From positions 79,194-143,193 of the forward strand of contig NZ_JAUXXE010000053.1 of assembly GCF_030681155.1 (NCBI RefSeq): a DNA stretch of 64,000 nt. Reading direction: 5' to 3'. Each line of letters starts with the position of its first letter. Position 1 is the first letter of the stretch. Of the stretch, positions 16,098 to 24,569 are shown one piece after another. A program made the position numbers and the translations under genes. The DNA comes from Phenylobacterium sp. (GTDB taxonomy: Bacteria > Pseudomonadota > Alphaproteobacteria > Caulobacterales > Caulobacteraceae). The notes under the pieces were generated by a model. It did no database searches, was not told where the DNA came from, and saw nothing but the letters and a program-made list of their open reading frames with translations.

Positions 16098-18524
16098 ATG
16101 CGACGTCTGGCCTTTGCAGCGGCGGCCCTGGCCGCCGCCCTCCTCTGCGCGCCTGCGACCGCCGCGCGGCCGTACGGGGTGGCGGACTTGCTGGCCACGG
16201 AGGGGGTTGGTCGGATCGTGTTCGATCCGACCGGCCGCTGGATGGTGATCGAGCGGCGTCGGCCTTATCGGACGGCGGCGCGGTTCGACTACAACCAGCA
16301 GACCGGGATGTTGCTCACCGAGTTGCTCAAGGTGGACCTCAGCGACGCCGCAGGCCGAGGGACGCCGCTCATGCCGCAGGACCTGGCGGCCGGCGTCCTG
16401 GCCGGTCCGATCTCCCCGGACGGCCGGCGCATGTTGGTGCAGCGCCTGCACGACCACAGCTTCGATCTCGGGATCGTCGAGATCGCCACTGGCGCGGTGC
16501 GCTGGCTGCCGCTGACGCCGGAGCTCGCCAACCATGGCGCGACAGCGGTGTGGCGCGGTCCGCACGAGGTGTTGGCCATCGTCCGCGCCCCTGGCGACCT
16601 GCCTCGACAACTGGCCCTCGGATGGGAAGCTCAGGCGCGACTGCAGTTGCTTTGGGCGAAGACCCGGGAGGGCCAAGACCCCTCGGTCACCGCCATCGGC
16701 AGCGGCCGGTTTCTGGATGTCCGGCCACGGGAGGCGCCGGCACGGTTGGTGCGGATCGACGTCCGGTCGGGGGCTGTCGCCGAGCTGGCGCGCGGTGAAT
16801 TCCAGGACATAGCCCTGTCCGCCTCCGGGCGCTGGGCCGCCCTCATCGAGAACGGCGCAGATCTACAGCCGCAGGCGCAGGAGGCGATCTACACCGCTTT
16901 CCCAGCGCGGCGACGCCACTTGCGGCTCGTCGACGTCACCTCCGGCGAGACGTGGGAGCCCTGCCCCGACTGCGATGTCACGTTTGGGCTGCTCGATTGG
17001 GCCAAGGCCTCGGCCCGCTTGGTCATCACCGCCCGCGCCGCGGGTCCCGATGGCGATGGCAAGGCCCTGGTGGTGATCGACGCCCCGCGGCGCAGCGTCA
17101 CCCGGCCGCCGCTTGGCGACCTGGTGCTTGACCTGCAAACGACGCGCAATGAACAGGCGCGACGAGCCCGCGCGACCTGGTTGGGCGAGGATCTGCTGGT
17201 CTTCGCGCACGATCGGACGGGGCGCAGCGATTGGTATCGCCTGCGGGCCGGAGGCGCCCAGGCGCTGACGCGGTCCATGCCGCAGACGCCGCGGCAGGTG
17301 GCCGCCGCGCGCGCAGGTCGGATCGACCTGGTGGCGGGCGGCGCGCTCTGGGAGATCTCGACCAGCGGCGCCGTCCGGCGGCGCGTCCGGCGCGATGGCG
17401 ACCGCCCCCTCCCCCTGTCGCAGGACCCCCATGCCCGCGCGGCGGCGAACCCCGTCGCGCCGACCGATCTCGTCCTGAGCGGCCCGCGGGGTCTGGTGCG
17501 TGAGCGTCCTGGCCATGACGCCGCCCTGCCGCTCCCGCCCGGTTGTGCGAACCCGATCCGGGGTCCGGAACATGTGGCGGCGGTCTGCGCCGGCCCCGGC
17601 GGGCGCCGGGAGGTCCTGGTCGGCGATTGGACGCGCGGGTGGCGCAGCGTGCTGACGCTCAACGCCGGCCTCGCCGAGATCGAGCCCGCGGTGCTGCGCC
17701 GGGTCGCGCCGAAGGGCGCCCGCGCCCCCAGCTGGCTCTACCTGCCGCGGACGCCGCCGCCGGCCCGAGGCTATCCGCTGGTGGTCATCCCCTATCGTGG
17801 CGCGGTCTATCCCGAGCCTGATCCTCGGTTCGAGGTCGGCGCCTTCACCGCCTATCTCAATCCGCAGATTCTGGCGGCCCAGGGCTATGCGGTGCTGACC
17901 CCCAGCCTGACCTATGACGAGACGCAAGGCGAGCCGGCCGCGGGCCTGGCCGCCGACATCCTGCAGGTCGTGGACGCCGCCTTGGCGGCGCAGCCGCTCG
18001 ACGGCCAGCGCATCGCGCTCTGGGGCCAAAGCCTGGGGGGCATGAACGCGGTGGCCGCCGCTGCTCAAAGCCCGCGGTTCCGCAGCGTGATCGCGGTCGC
18101 GGGCATGCACGACATCGTCTCGCGCTGGGGCATGATCCCGGTCCATCGCTGGGTGGTTCCAGACGACACCGCCTCGATCGGCCCCTCGGGGGCTGTGGAG
18201 GGCGCGCAGGCGCGGATGGGCGCGCCGCCCTGGGCCGACCCCGAGCGCTATCTGCGAAACAGCAATCTCTTCTCCGCCGGCGCGATCACAGCGCCCGTGC
18301 TGCTCGTGCATGGGGAGACCGACGAACTGCGTCCCGAGCAGTCCCAAGAGATGTTCACCGCCCTCTATCGCCAAGGGAAGGACGCTCAGTTCGTGACCTA
18401 TTGGGGCGAAGGGCACGCCCTGGCGAGCCCAGCCAACATCGCCGACTACCTGGCCCGGGTGCTCGCCTGGCTGGACGCCACCCTGCCGGAGGCGCCGGCG
18501 GCCGCCAGCCGGTCCGCCCAATGA
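16098..18524 (+). CDS. Lasso-peptide isopeptidase (prolyl-oligopeptidase family, AtxE-like)
   Basis: 808 aa with a signal peptide (MRRLAFAAAALAAALLCAPA). The C-terminal alpha/beta hydrolase domain has the nucleophile elbow 'GQSLGG' (S645), acid 'GETDELRP' (D742) and 'EGHALAS' (H773), the S9 catalytic triad. The N-terminal region is a divergent beta-propeller. AtxE-type enzymes linearise a lasso peptide by cleaving its isopeptide bond; the family is recognised mainly by context, here between the TonB receptor and the lasso operon. Its 3' end overlaps the convergent cyclase gene by 79 bases. Confidence 0.88.
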   Translation: MRRLAFAAAALAAALLCAPATAARPYGVADLLATEGVGRIVFDPTGRWMVIERRRPYRTAARFDYNQQTGMLLTELLKVDLSDAAGRGTPLMPQDLAAGVLAGPISPDGRRMLVQRLHDHSFDLGIVEIATGAVRWLPLTPELANHGATAVWRGPHEVLAIVRAPGDLPRQLALGWEAQARLQLLWAKTREGQDPSVTAIGSGRFLDVRPREAPARLVRIDVRSGAVAELARGEFQDIALSASGRWAALIENGADLQPQAQEAIYTAFPARRRHLRLVDVTSGETWEPCPDCDVTFGLLDWAKASARLVITARAAGPDGDGKALVVIDAPRRSVTRPPLGDLVLDLQTTRNEQARRARATWLGEDLLVFAHDRTGRSDWYRLRAGGAQALTRSMPQTPRQVAAARAGRIDLVAGGALWEISTSGAVRRRVRRDGDRPLPLSQDPHARAAANPVAPTDLVLSGPRGLVRERPGHDAALPLPPGCANPIRGPEHVAAVCAGPGGRREVLVGDWTRGWRSVLTLNAGLAEIEPAVLRRVAPKGARAPSWLYLPRTPPPARGYPLVVIPYRGAVYPEPDPRFEVGAFTAYLNPQILAAQGYAVLTPSLTYDETQGEPAAGLAADILQVVDAALAAQPLDGQRIALWGQSLGGMNAVAAAAQSPRFRSVIAVAGMHDIVSRWGMIPVHRWVVPDDTASIGPSGAVEGAQARMGAPPWADPERYLRNSNLFSAGAITAPVLLVHGETDELRPEQSQEMFTALYRQGKDAQFVTYWGEGHALASPANIADYLARVLAWLDATLPEAPAAASRSAQ

Positions 18525-20203
18525 CGCACCCAGGCCTCGACCACGGCGAAGCTCATCAGGGCTGAATAGTCGCCGCGCCAGATCAGGTGGTCGCGCACCA
18601 GCATCGGTTCCAGCCGCGCCCGATCCAGGAGCCCTGCGCGCACCAACTCCCCGTCCAGCAGATAGTCGCGCAGCATCGGCAGGCTGGCGGCCGCGACCTG
18701 GCCGTAATAGGCGCCGAGTTCGCCCTTGGACTGCCGCAGCCGCACGCTGTCTGGCAGCCGCCCGGCGAAGGCCTGCCGCGCCAGGCCGCGGTCACGGCCG
18801 CCGGCGGTCAGACGCGATGTAGGTAGGCTGAGGCAGAGTTCCATCACCGGCTGGGCGAGCAAGGGGTGGACGACCTCGGCGGCCCGTCCGCGCAGGCCCT
18901 CGATCTGGATGGTCAGCTTGTGGGCCAAGGTGGCGATCTGGACCTGCTTGGCCGGTGGCAGGTCTTCGATGCCCTCCGCCCAGGGATGCCCGGCGACCGG
19001 GCGCAGCTGCCGGGCCAGGTCGAGCTTCCAATCCAGCCCGGGTGTCGTCCAGATACTGCGACGGCACCAGCGCGCGACGTTCAAGGCGTAGTCGGATGTC
19101 CAGACAGCTGGCCCTCGATCGCGCAAGGCGTCGATCAGCAGCAATGGGGTCGGCGTCGCGAAGAACGCCATGTCGCCGCCCTGGCCGGTGACGATGCGGC
19201 CAGCCCCGAGGGTGCGCGCACGGTCGGCGGCGTCGGCGTCCCGCGCCGCGTCCTTCGCCGAAAACCCCGGCCGCAAACCGTCGGCGCACAGGGCCAACAT
19301 CATTTCGGTGACGGCAAAGTCGGGCTTGAGCACTTCGGTGAGCGGGATGTCGAGATGGCGCGCGACATCGCGGGCATAGGCGCGCTCGTCGCCGCGCCGG
19401 CCGGGCACATAATAGTTTGTCCACTCAAGGACCTGGTCACGGACCTGGCCTGCTAGGCTGGCGGCCAGGATCGCAGAGTCCAGGCCTCCGGAGATCTCGG
19501 CGAGCACAGGGGCGTCACCCACCAGCCGCCGGACGCAGGCGTCCACGGTGTCGCGCAAGGCGGTGTGCGCATCGCGTGGCGTCGCCGCTCGGGCCGCCCC
19601 TGCCGGCGACCAGACTTGCCGAACGCCGCCGTCGCTCCGCAGCAGGGCGCCAGGGGTCACGGCCTCAAGGCCGCTCAAGGCGGCCTGGGCGCCAATGGCG
19701 GCCGAGGAGCGCACCCAGGCAGCGACCGCGCGCCAATCGATCGCCAGGTCCAAAGGCCAGAGTTCAGGCGCCAACCAGGTCGGCAGGTGGCTGGCGACGA
19801 TCTGCGTCTCCTCCCGCGACCAGGTCATGGCCTCGAGGCCGCCGCCGGGATCACGCAGGATCGACCAAGCGCCGCCGGGCTCGGTGATCAAGGCCACGTA
19901 CCGCCCCCAGAAGCGGGTGAGGAGGTCGGCCGCGATGGCTTCCACGGGCGCCGCGCGAGAGATCACCAGGCTCTCCACCTCCTCGCCGACCGCGCCTTGA
20001 AAGCTAGCGCGGTAGAGATCGCCGAGCACCAGGCCGCGGTCGCCCGGTAATCTGCGCACCGGAGCACCGGATGGATCGCGCACCAGCACGAGGCTGTCGG
20101 GCGCCTCCCAGGCGATGCGCCAATCGGACGGCGCGGCCGCCCGCAGGGCCATGACCGCGTCTGGAGTCGCCCCCGTCCAGCGCAGCGCGACATAGGCGGC
20201 CAC
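18446..20203 (-). CDS. Lasso cyclase, asparagine-synthetase-like (protein C)
   Basis: 585 aa from GTG 20203, two bases after the stop of the B gene, which fixes the start. The ATP-pyrophosphatase domain has the PP-loop 'EISGGLDSAILAASL' near residue 236 and 'GRIVTGQGGDMAFF'; the N-terminal region resembles the glutamine-amidotransferase domain of AsnB without its Cys1 ('VAAYVALRWTGATP'). In lasso biosynthesis this enzyme adenylates the ring Asp/Glu side chain and closes the macrolactam with the core N-terminus. Probably co-transcribed with the precursor and B genes. Confidence 0.93.
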   Translation of the reverse strand: MAAYVALRWTGATPDAVMALRAAAPSDWRIAWEAPDSLVLVRDPSGAPVRRLPGDRGLVLGDLYRASFQGAVGEEVESLVISRAAPVEAIAADLLTRFWGRYVALITEPGGAWSILRDPGGGLEAMTWSREETQIVASHLPTWLAPELWPLDLAIDWRAVAAWVRSSAAIGAQAALSGLEAVTPGALLRSDGGVRQVWSPAGAARAATPRDAHTALRDTVDACVRRLVGDAPVLAEISGGLDSAILAASLAGQVRDQVLEWTNYYVPGRRGDERAYARDVARHLDIPLTEVLKPDFAVTEMMLALCADGLRPGFSAKDAARDADAADRARTLGAGRIVTGQGGDMAFFATPTPLLLIDALRDRGPAVWTSDYALNVARWCRRSIWTTPGLDWKLDLARQLRPVAGHPWAEGIEDLPPAKQVQIATLAHKLTIQIEGLRGRAAEVVHPLLAQPVMELCLSLPTSRLTAGGRDRGLARQAFAGRLPDSVRLRQSKGELGAYYGQVAAASLPMLRDYLLDGELVRAGLLDRARLEPMLVRDHLIWRGDYSALMSFAVVEAWVRHWADRLAAAGASGRVASSQASTRAR

Positions 20204-20205
20204 GG

Positions 20206-20859
20206 TTAGACCACCATGATCGGTTCGAAGCTGGAGACATAGTCGACGGTGTCGTTGAGAACGACGTCGCCGGCCTGGACCCAACAGTGGGCGGCGAAGG
20301 GCCAGGTCCGCACCGCGAAGACCCAGTCGGCCCGCAGGTCATGGCAGGCGAGGATGTCTAGCAGCAGGAAGGATTGGTAGAGGCACGCGCCCTGGACCGG
20401 CAGCCACGGGAGGCTGGTCTGGAAGCCTGCGCCGAGTCTGGCGGCCGCGGCGATATCCAGCCGGCCGCCGCGCTGAGCGCGCCGCCGGCCGACCAGATCG
20501 GCGAACGGGCGCCGATGATACCGCGAGAGCATGGCCAGGCTGCCGACCACTAGGTCTGGCCAGGACGGCGCACGTCCCCGCGGCGCCGGCACGACGTCGA
20601 AAGCCTCCTGGGTCGGCGGCGGTCCCCAGCGACGGGGCTGGAGAACCTCGCGGTCGGTGAGGAAGTTCGCCTCTTGCAGTTCCGCGGCAAGATCGTCGGC
20701 GAGGCCGCGCAGCACGCCCAGCGCCGGATCGAGCAACAGGTTTGCCCCGGCCTGAGGCAGGCAGAAATACTGGTCCCTCGACACATCGAGCAGCACCAGA
20801 TCCTCGCCGCAGAGGGCGGCGTGAACGTCCTGAGCCAATCGCCAGATCCGTTGAGCCAT
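20206..20859 (-). CDS. Lasso leader peptidase, fused B1 (RRE) and B2 (transglutaminase-like)
   Basis: 217 aa. Residues 1 to about 75 form a PqqD-like RiPP recognition element that binds the leader ('DLVLLDVSRDQYFCLPQAG' region). Residues about 105-217 form the transglutaminase-like cysteine protease with C159 in 'QGACLYQSFLLLD', H191 in 'AAHCWVQAGD' and D203 in 'LND'. The single-polypeptide B protein is the usual proteobacterial form. It lies 56 bases after the precursor stop and 2 bases before the cyclase. Confidence 0.93.
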   Translation of the reverse strand: MAQRIWRLAQDVHAALCGEDLVLLDVSRDQYFCLPQAGANLLLDPALGVLRGLADDLAAELQEANFLTDREVLQPRRWGPPPTQEAFDVVPAPRGRAPSWPDLVVGSLAMLSRYHRRPFADLVGRRRAQRGGRLDIAAAARLGAGFQTSLPWLPVQGACLYQSFLLLDILACHDLRADWVFAVRTWPFAAHCWVQAGDVVLNDTVDYVSSFEPIMVV

Positions 20860-20915
20860 GGGTGCGCATCCGAAAGAGGCGGCCGACGCCGGACGACCGG
20901 CGCCGGCCAGCCCCC

Positions 20916-21026
20916 TTACGGATAGACCTCGTCGAACTCTTCCGGGTTCAGGCCCTGGATGCCGCCGAGGGTGAGGCGGCGGGCGTCGCCCAGGCAGATC
21001 AGACGGGTGTTGCGCGTCTTAAGCAT
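20916..21026 (-). CDS. Lasso-peptide precursor (36 aa)
   Basis: A short gene with ATG at 21026 and TAA at 20918-20916, preceded by a GGAGG site. The leader (residues 1-20) carries the motif 'LGDARRLTL', whose Thr is at position -2 of the predicted cut, the conserved recognition residue of lasso leaders. The predicted 16-residue core is GGIQGLNPEEFDEVYP. With Gly1 as N-terminus, Glu9 is placed for a nine-residue macrolactam; Glu10 or cleavage one residue later (ring to the same Glu as position 8) are alternatives. Phe11 and Tyr15 are candidate steric plugs. From memory, zucinodin of Phenylobacterium (also 16 residues, GGIGG start) is the nearest known design. B and C genes follow. Confidence 0.88.
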   Translation of the reverse strand: MLKTRNTRLICLGDARRLTLGGIQGLNPEEFDEVYP

Positions 21027-21045
21027 GGTAGCCTCCATTCACATG

Positions 21046-21065
21046 AGGTCGCTTCAGTGCGACCT
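21046..21065 (-). promoter_or_regulatory. Inverted repeat in the lasso precursor leader
   Basis: On the minus strand AGGTCGC-ACTGAA-GCGACCT: perfect 7-bp arms with a 6-base loop, ending about 20 bases upstream of the precursor start codon. It could be an operator for the adjacent GntR protein or an mRNA hairpin limiting precursor synthesis. An AT-rich stretch (21088-21117) upstream of it is the likely promoter region. Confidence 0.5.
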
Positions 21066-21110
21066 GGCCAGGAGGCGCCCAGCCCATAGTGTATTCAATC
21101 TATAGGTGTT

Positions 21111-21749
21111 CTATATTTCGCCCTCGCCGGACCTGGCGCTGACGGCGCGCGCCAGCCGATCGGCCTCCGTCACCCGGCGGCGGTGATAGGCGCGAAGGGC
21201 ATGGCTGAGGCGCGTTCCGTCCGCCTGCGCGGCGGCCAGAGCCTGCAGCTCCATCGCGGCCTCCGTGAGCACCCCGCTCTCGGCGAGCCGCACCGGATGC
21301 AGCCGATCGGCCAGCACCCCGTGAAACCTCGCGAGGGTGCGATTGCCGCCGGCGCGCACCAGGGCGGCGAACAGCTGCGCGCTCGCCGCCGCCAAGGCCG
21401 CCCCGGAGTTCGGCATCTCGATGGCGAGCGGAGCAAGGTCCGCGGAGACCCCGCGGCGGCCCGCGTCTGCAGCGGCGTGCAGGGTGAGCGCGCCGTGCAG
21501 GCTGTAGAGGTCGGCGATCTCGGCCGACCCCAGGCGCCCGGCCAGATAGCCCCTCGCCGCGCCCCGTCGGCCTTCGATCAGGCCCTCGCCGGCCAGGAAC
21601 GCCAAGGCCTCGCGAACCGGTGTCGCACTCAGCCCCAGGGACTGGGCGAGATCCATCACCACCAGGGGCGCGCCTGGGCGCAGCTCGCCCTGGCGCAGTC
21701 GCATGCGCAGTTCGCTCAGCGCCTCGCCGAAGGGGTCGCGGGTTCGCAT
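21111..21749 (-). CDS. GntR-family transcriptional regulator
   Basis: 212 aa. N-terminal winged helix: 'RLRQGELRPGAPLVVMDLAQ', 'GLSATPVREALAFLAGEGLI'; the C-terminal helical region resembles an FCD ligand-binding domain ('LYSLHGALTLHAAADA') but the metal-binding His pattern is not clear. It is 84 bases upstream of the lasso precursor on the same strand, and GntR genes are recurrent members of astexin-type clusters, so local control of the lasso operon is likely. Confidence 0.85.
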   Translation of the reverse strand: MRTRDPFGEALSELRMRLRQGELRPGAPLVVMDLAQSLGLSATPVREALAFLAGEGLIEGRRGAARGYLAGRLGSAEIADLYSLHGALTLHAAADAGRRGVSADLAPLAIEMPNSGAALAAASAQLFAALVRAGGNRTLARFHGVLADRLHPVRLAESGVLTEAAMELQALAAAQADGTRLSHALRAYHRRRVTEADRLARAVSARSGEGEI

Positions 21750-22086
21750 GGTCGCTCCCTCGCCATCAAGTACAGGCGAGCACTTTGCGACCGTAGATTC
21801 ATGGGAGTCCAGAAAAACTCACGCCACACGGCAGATATGAGACCGAAACACAGTCATTCGCCTACGATTCGCCATCTTATTGCGAACATATCGCAAGATC
21901 ATGGCACTATCATGCAAGGGATTTGCGCAGCCTCGTCTGATATCTTGATTTCTAAACAGAAGCGGCGACGAATGCTCCTGCGAGCAAACGACCTTTTCTT
22001 TGCCAATTGCACGACGGAGCATTGAACGCCCCCTCGGTCGCGCTCTATCTGAGGCTGTTCAGCCAGCCGGACCCGAGCCCGCATCG
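21750..22086. promoter_or_regulatory. AT-richer intergenic region with a 17-bp palindromic operator candidate
   Basis: This stretch between gntR and the HTH gene is visibly more AT-rich than its surroundings. TTGCGA-ACATA-TCGCAA at 21880-21896 is a perfect 6-bp-arm palindrome with a 5-base centre, the size of a helix-turn-helix repressor operator. It may bind the HTH protein encoded at 22087. No convincing gene: short frames here lack family similarity or ribosome sites. Confidence 0.5.
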
Positions 22087-22578
22087 ATGACCGCCGCTTC
22101 CCACCTGCCGGCTGAAGAGGCCGCGACGCTGTCGCTCGTCCTGCGCACCATCCGTCGGCGCCGGGGGCTGAAGGCGGGTGAGATCGCGCGCGAGATGGGG
22201 CTCGGCGTGCGCACCTATCAGTATCTGGAGGCCGGCCAGAGTCCCTGGGACCCGGAGCGGATTCGGAGGTTCGCGCAGGCGACCGACAGCGACCCCCACG
22301 CCATCGTCGCGGCCGTGATGCTGGGCTCGCCCAACCTCGCCATCTCGGCGATGGACAACAAGCTGGTCAGCGTCCTGATGGCTGGACTGAAGCGCTTCGA
22401 CGAACGGATGGGCGAGGACATGGCGCGGATCGAGGTCGGCCGCTCGATCGCCGCCATCCGGCGGGTGTTCGGCTTCCTGGAGAGCGATCTGGCCGAGCGC
22501 GACGCCCAAGCCAAGGCCTGGCTAGACGTCGCCGCGGAGTCCGCCGCCGGCCCCGATGACCGGGAAGCTGACGATTGA
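22087..22578 (+). CDS. XRE-type helix-turn-helix regulator
   Basis: 163 aa from ATG 22087 (MTAASHLPAEEAATL). HTH: 'LRTIRRRRGLKAGEIAREMGLGVRTYQYLEAG', read here in two blocks around residues 18-50. The C-terminal half is helical with no recognised domain ('MDNKLVSVLMAGLKRFDERM'). It overlaps or abuts the downstream nucleotidyltransferase-HEPN gene, so it may regulate it. Confidence 0.75.
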   Translation: MTAASHLPAEEAATLSLVLRTIRRRRGLKAGEIAREMGLGVRTYQYLEAGQSPWDPERIRRFAQATDSDPHAIVAAVMLGSPNLAISAMDNKLVSVLMAGLKRFDERMGEDMARIEVGRSIAAIRRVFGFLESDLAERDAQAKAWLDVAAESAAGPDDREADD

Positions 22579-22627
22579 GCGCCCAGGCGCTTTGCAACCT
22601 GAGGCCAATCCCCCAATGTGGGGGTTC

Positions 22628-23416
22628 ATGCGAAACGATCTGAAGCATCTGCCACGGGGCAAGCAACGGGAACTGGCCGTGGTGGTCGAGATCCTGCTGG
22701 AGGAATTCAGCAAGATCATCGCCACGCGCAAGGCGCCGCGCCTGCGCGACGGCCAGGTGCTGAAGATCATCCTGTTCGGGTCCTACGCCCGCACCGACTG
22801 GGTCGAGGACCCGATCGGCCGGTACTTCTCCGACTACGACATCCTGCTGGTGGTCGATCACGACGACCTGGCCGACACCGTGGAGTTCTGGGACACTGCC
22901 GAGGCCCGCATCCTCAAGGAGCTCTCGGCCGGCGAGAAGCTCCGCACCCCGGTCAACTTCATCGTCCACAGCCTGCAGGACGTGAACCACCAGCTCGAAC
23001 GCGGCCGCTACTTCTTCGTCGACATCGTCCGCGACGGGATCCTGTTGCACGACACCCCAGCCTCCGATCTCGTCACGCCCGCCGAACTGTCGCCCAAGAC
23101 GGCGCTCGAAGAAGCTGAAGGCTATTTCGAGCAATGGTTCGAAAGCGCAGACCTGTTTCTCGAAACAGGCGTGGATCACATGGGAAAGGGCTCCCGCTGG
23201 TCCAAGAAGGCCGCCTTCGAACTCCATCAGGCGGCCGAACACCTCTACAACTGCGTCCTGCTCGTCCTCACGCTCTACACGCCGAAGTCCCACTGGTCTG
23301 CGCCCCAGGAAGTGATCCATCCCTTATGTTGGTCCGAGGACCATTTGGATGGAACGAGAGATGGCAAGGAAGCGTCACAAGCCGGAAGAGATCGTCGCGA
23401 AGCTGCGGCAAGTTGA
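22628..23416 (+). pseudogene. Nucleotidyltransferase-HEPN protein, 3' end replaced by IS3
   Basis: N-terminal minimal nucleotidyltransferase domain with 'ILFGSYARTDWVEDP' near residue 50 and 'SDYDILLVVD'; C-terminal HEPN domain with 'SKKAAFELHQAAEHLYNCVLLVLTLY'. ATG 22628 is chosen by family-like start (MRNDLKHLPRGKQ); ATG 22556 is also open. At 23313 the sequence enters the IS3 element and the frame runs on for about 34 foreign residues to 23416, so the natural C-terminus is lost. MNT/HEPN proteins often act as toxin-antitoxin or defence components. Confidence 0.8.
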
Positions 23417-23639
23417 TGTGCTGACGGCGCAGGGTCAGTCGATCGCCGAGGCGGTGAGAACGATCGCGGTGACGGAGACGACGTACTTCCGCTGGCGCGC
23501 GGAGTACGGCGGGCTGAAGACCGACCAGGTGAAGCGGCTGAAGGATCTGGAGCTGGAGAACGCCCGGTTGCGGCGTGCGGTGTCGGACCTAACGTTAGAC
23601 AAGCTGATCCTGACCGAGGCCGCCCGGGGAAACTTCTAA
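23349..23639 (+). CDS. IS3-family orfA (HTH protein)
   Basis: 96 aa (ATG 23361 is an alternative start, MARKRHKPEEIVAKL). HTH_Tnp_1 domain 'AEAVRTIAVTETTYFRWRAEYGG' followed by a leucine-zipper stretch 'LKDLELENARLRRAVSDLTLDK'. It ends in a GGGGAAAC context where the orfB frame can be entered by a -1 slip. Confidence 0.92.
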   Translation: MEREMARKRHKPEEIVAKLRQVDVLTAQGQSIAEAVRTIAVTETTYFRWRAEYGGLKTDQVKRLKDLELENARLRRAVSDLTLDKLILTEAARGNF

Positions 23640-24556
23640 GCCCCGCCCGTCGCCGGGCCTGCATCGACAAGGTGCAGGCGCAGTTGAAGGTGTCTGAGCG
23701 CCGCGCCTGCGCGGTGCTCAGACAACACCGATCCACCCAACGCAAACCGCCCAGGGGCCGCGACGACGAGGCGGCTCTAACCGCCGACATCATCGCGTTG
23801 GCCAAGACCTACGGCCGCTACGGCTACCGGCGGATCACGGCCTTGTTGCACCACGCGGGTTGGTCGGTGAACGCCAAGCGCGTGCAGCGGATCTGGCGAC
23901 GGGAGGGGCTGAAGGTCCCACAGAAACACCCAAAGCGCGGCCGGCTCTGGCTGAACGACGGCTCGTGCGTTCGCCTGCGCGCTGAACGGCCCAACCACGT
24001 CTGGTCCTACGACTTCGTCGAGGACCGCACCCACGATGGACGCAAATTCCGTATGCTCTGCGTGATCGACGAGTTCACCCGTGAGGCCCTGGCCATCCGG
24101 GTCAAGCGACGGCTCAACTCCACCGATGTACTGGAGACCCTGGCGGATCTGATGATCCTGCGCGGACCACCGGCCTATGTTCGGTCAGACAATGGCCCGG
24201 AGTTCATCGCCAGGACCCTGCGTGAATGGATCGCCGCCGTCGGCGCCCAGACCGCCTACATCGAGCCAGGAAGCCCCTGGGAAAACGGCTACTGCGAGAG
24301 CTTTAACAGCAAGCTTCGCGACGAACTGCTCAACGGCGAGATCTTCTACAGCCTGACGGAGGCCCAGGTGTTGATCGAGGCCTGGCGGCGGCACTTCAAC
24401 GCCGTCCGGCCCCACAGCGCGCTCAACTACCGACCACCAGCGCCCGAAGCGATCATCCTTCGCGGTGGAACCATCGTGCCATGGGCGAGCGCGCCAGCTG
24501 TTGAGGGCGCGCGCTCGCCCACCCCAACCATGGCCTCAGAGCCAGCCATGCACTAA
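23627..24556 (+). CDS. IS3-family orfB (DDE transposase), read by -1 frameshift
   Basis: The orfB frame is open through the orfA end: GGG AAA CTT CTA gives 'GKLLSPARRRACIDKV', the standard junction of this group, so the product is normally an OrfAB fusion made by -1 frameshifting; the first independent start is at 23672. DDE integrase core: 'WSYDFVEDRTHDG' (first D), 'VRSDNGPEFIA' (second D), and 'SPWENGYCESFNSKLRDELLN' (E). It appears intact. Confidence 0.9.
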   Translation, partial: GKLLSPARRRACIDKVQAQLKVSERRACAVLRQHRSTQRKPPRGRDDEAALTADIIALAKTYGRYGYRRITALLHHAGWSVNAKRVQRIWRREGLKVPQKHPKRGRLWLNDGSCVRLRAERPNHVWSYDFVEDRTHDGRKFRMLCVIDEFTREALAIRVKRRLNSTDVLETLADLMILRGPPAYVRSDNGPEFIARTLREWIAAVGAQTAYIEPGSPWENGYCESFNSKLRDELLNGEIFYSLTEAQVLIEAWRRHFNAVRPHSALNYRPPAPEAIILRGGTIVPWASAPAVEGARSPTPTMASEPAMH

Positions 24557-24569
24557 CATTGAACCCGGA

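Noticed and set aside
16863..18521. Minus-strand frame of about 550 codons opposite the isopeptidase
   Set aside because: Overlaps the catalytic domain of the S9 peptidase and lacks recognisable protein features.
22000..22087. Upstream start at 22000 for the XRE gene
   Set aside because: The extra 29 residues are Arg/Pro-rich and the HTH alignment begins after ATG 22087, so the later start is preferred.
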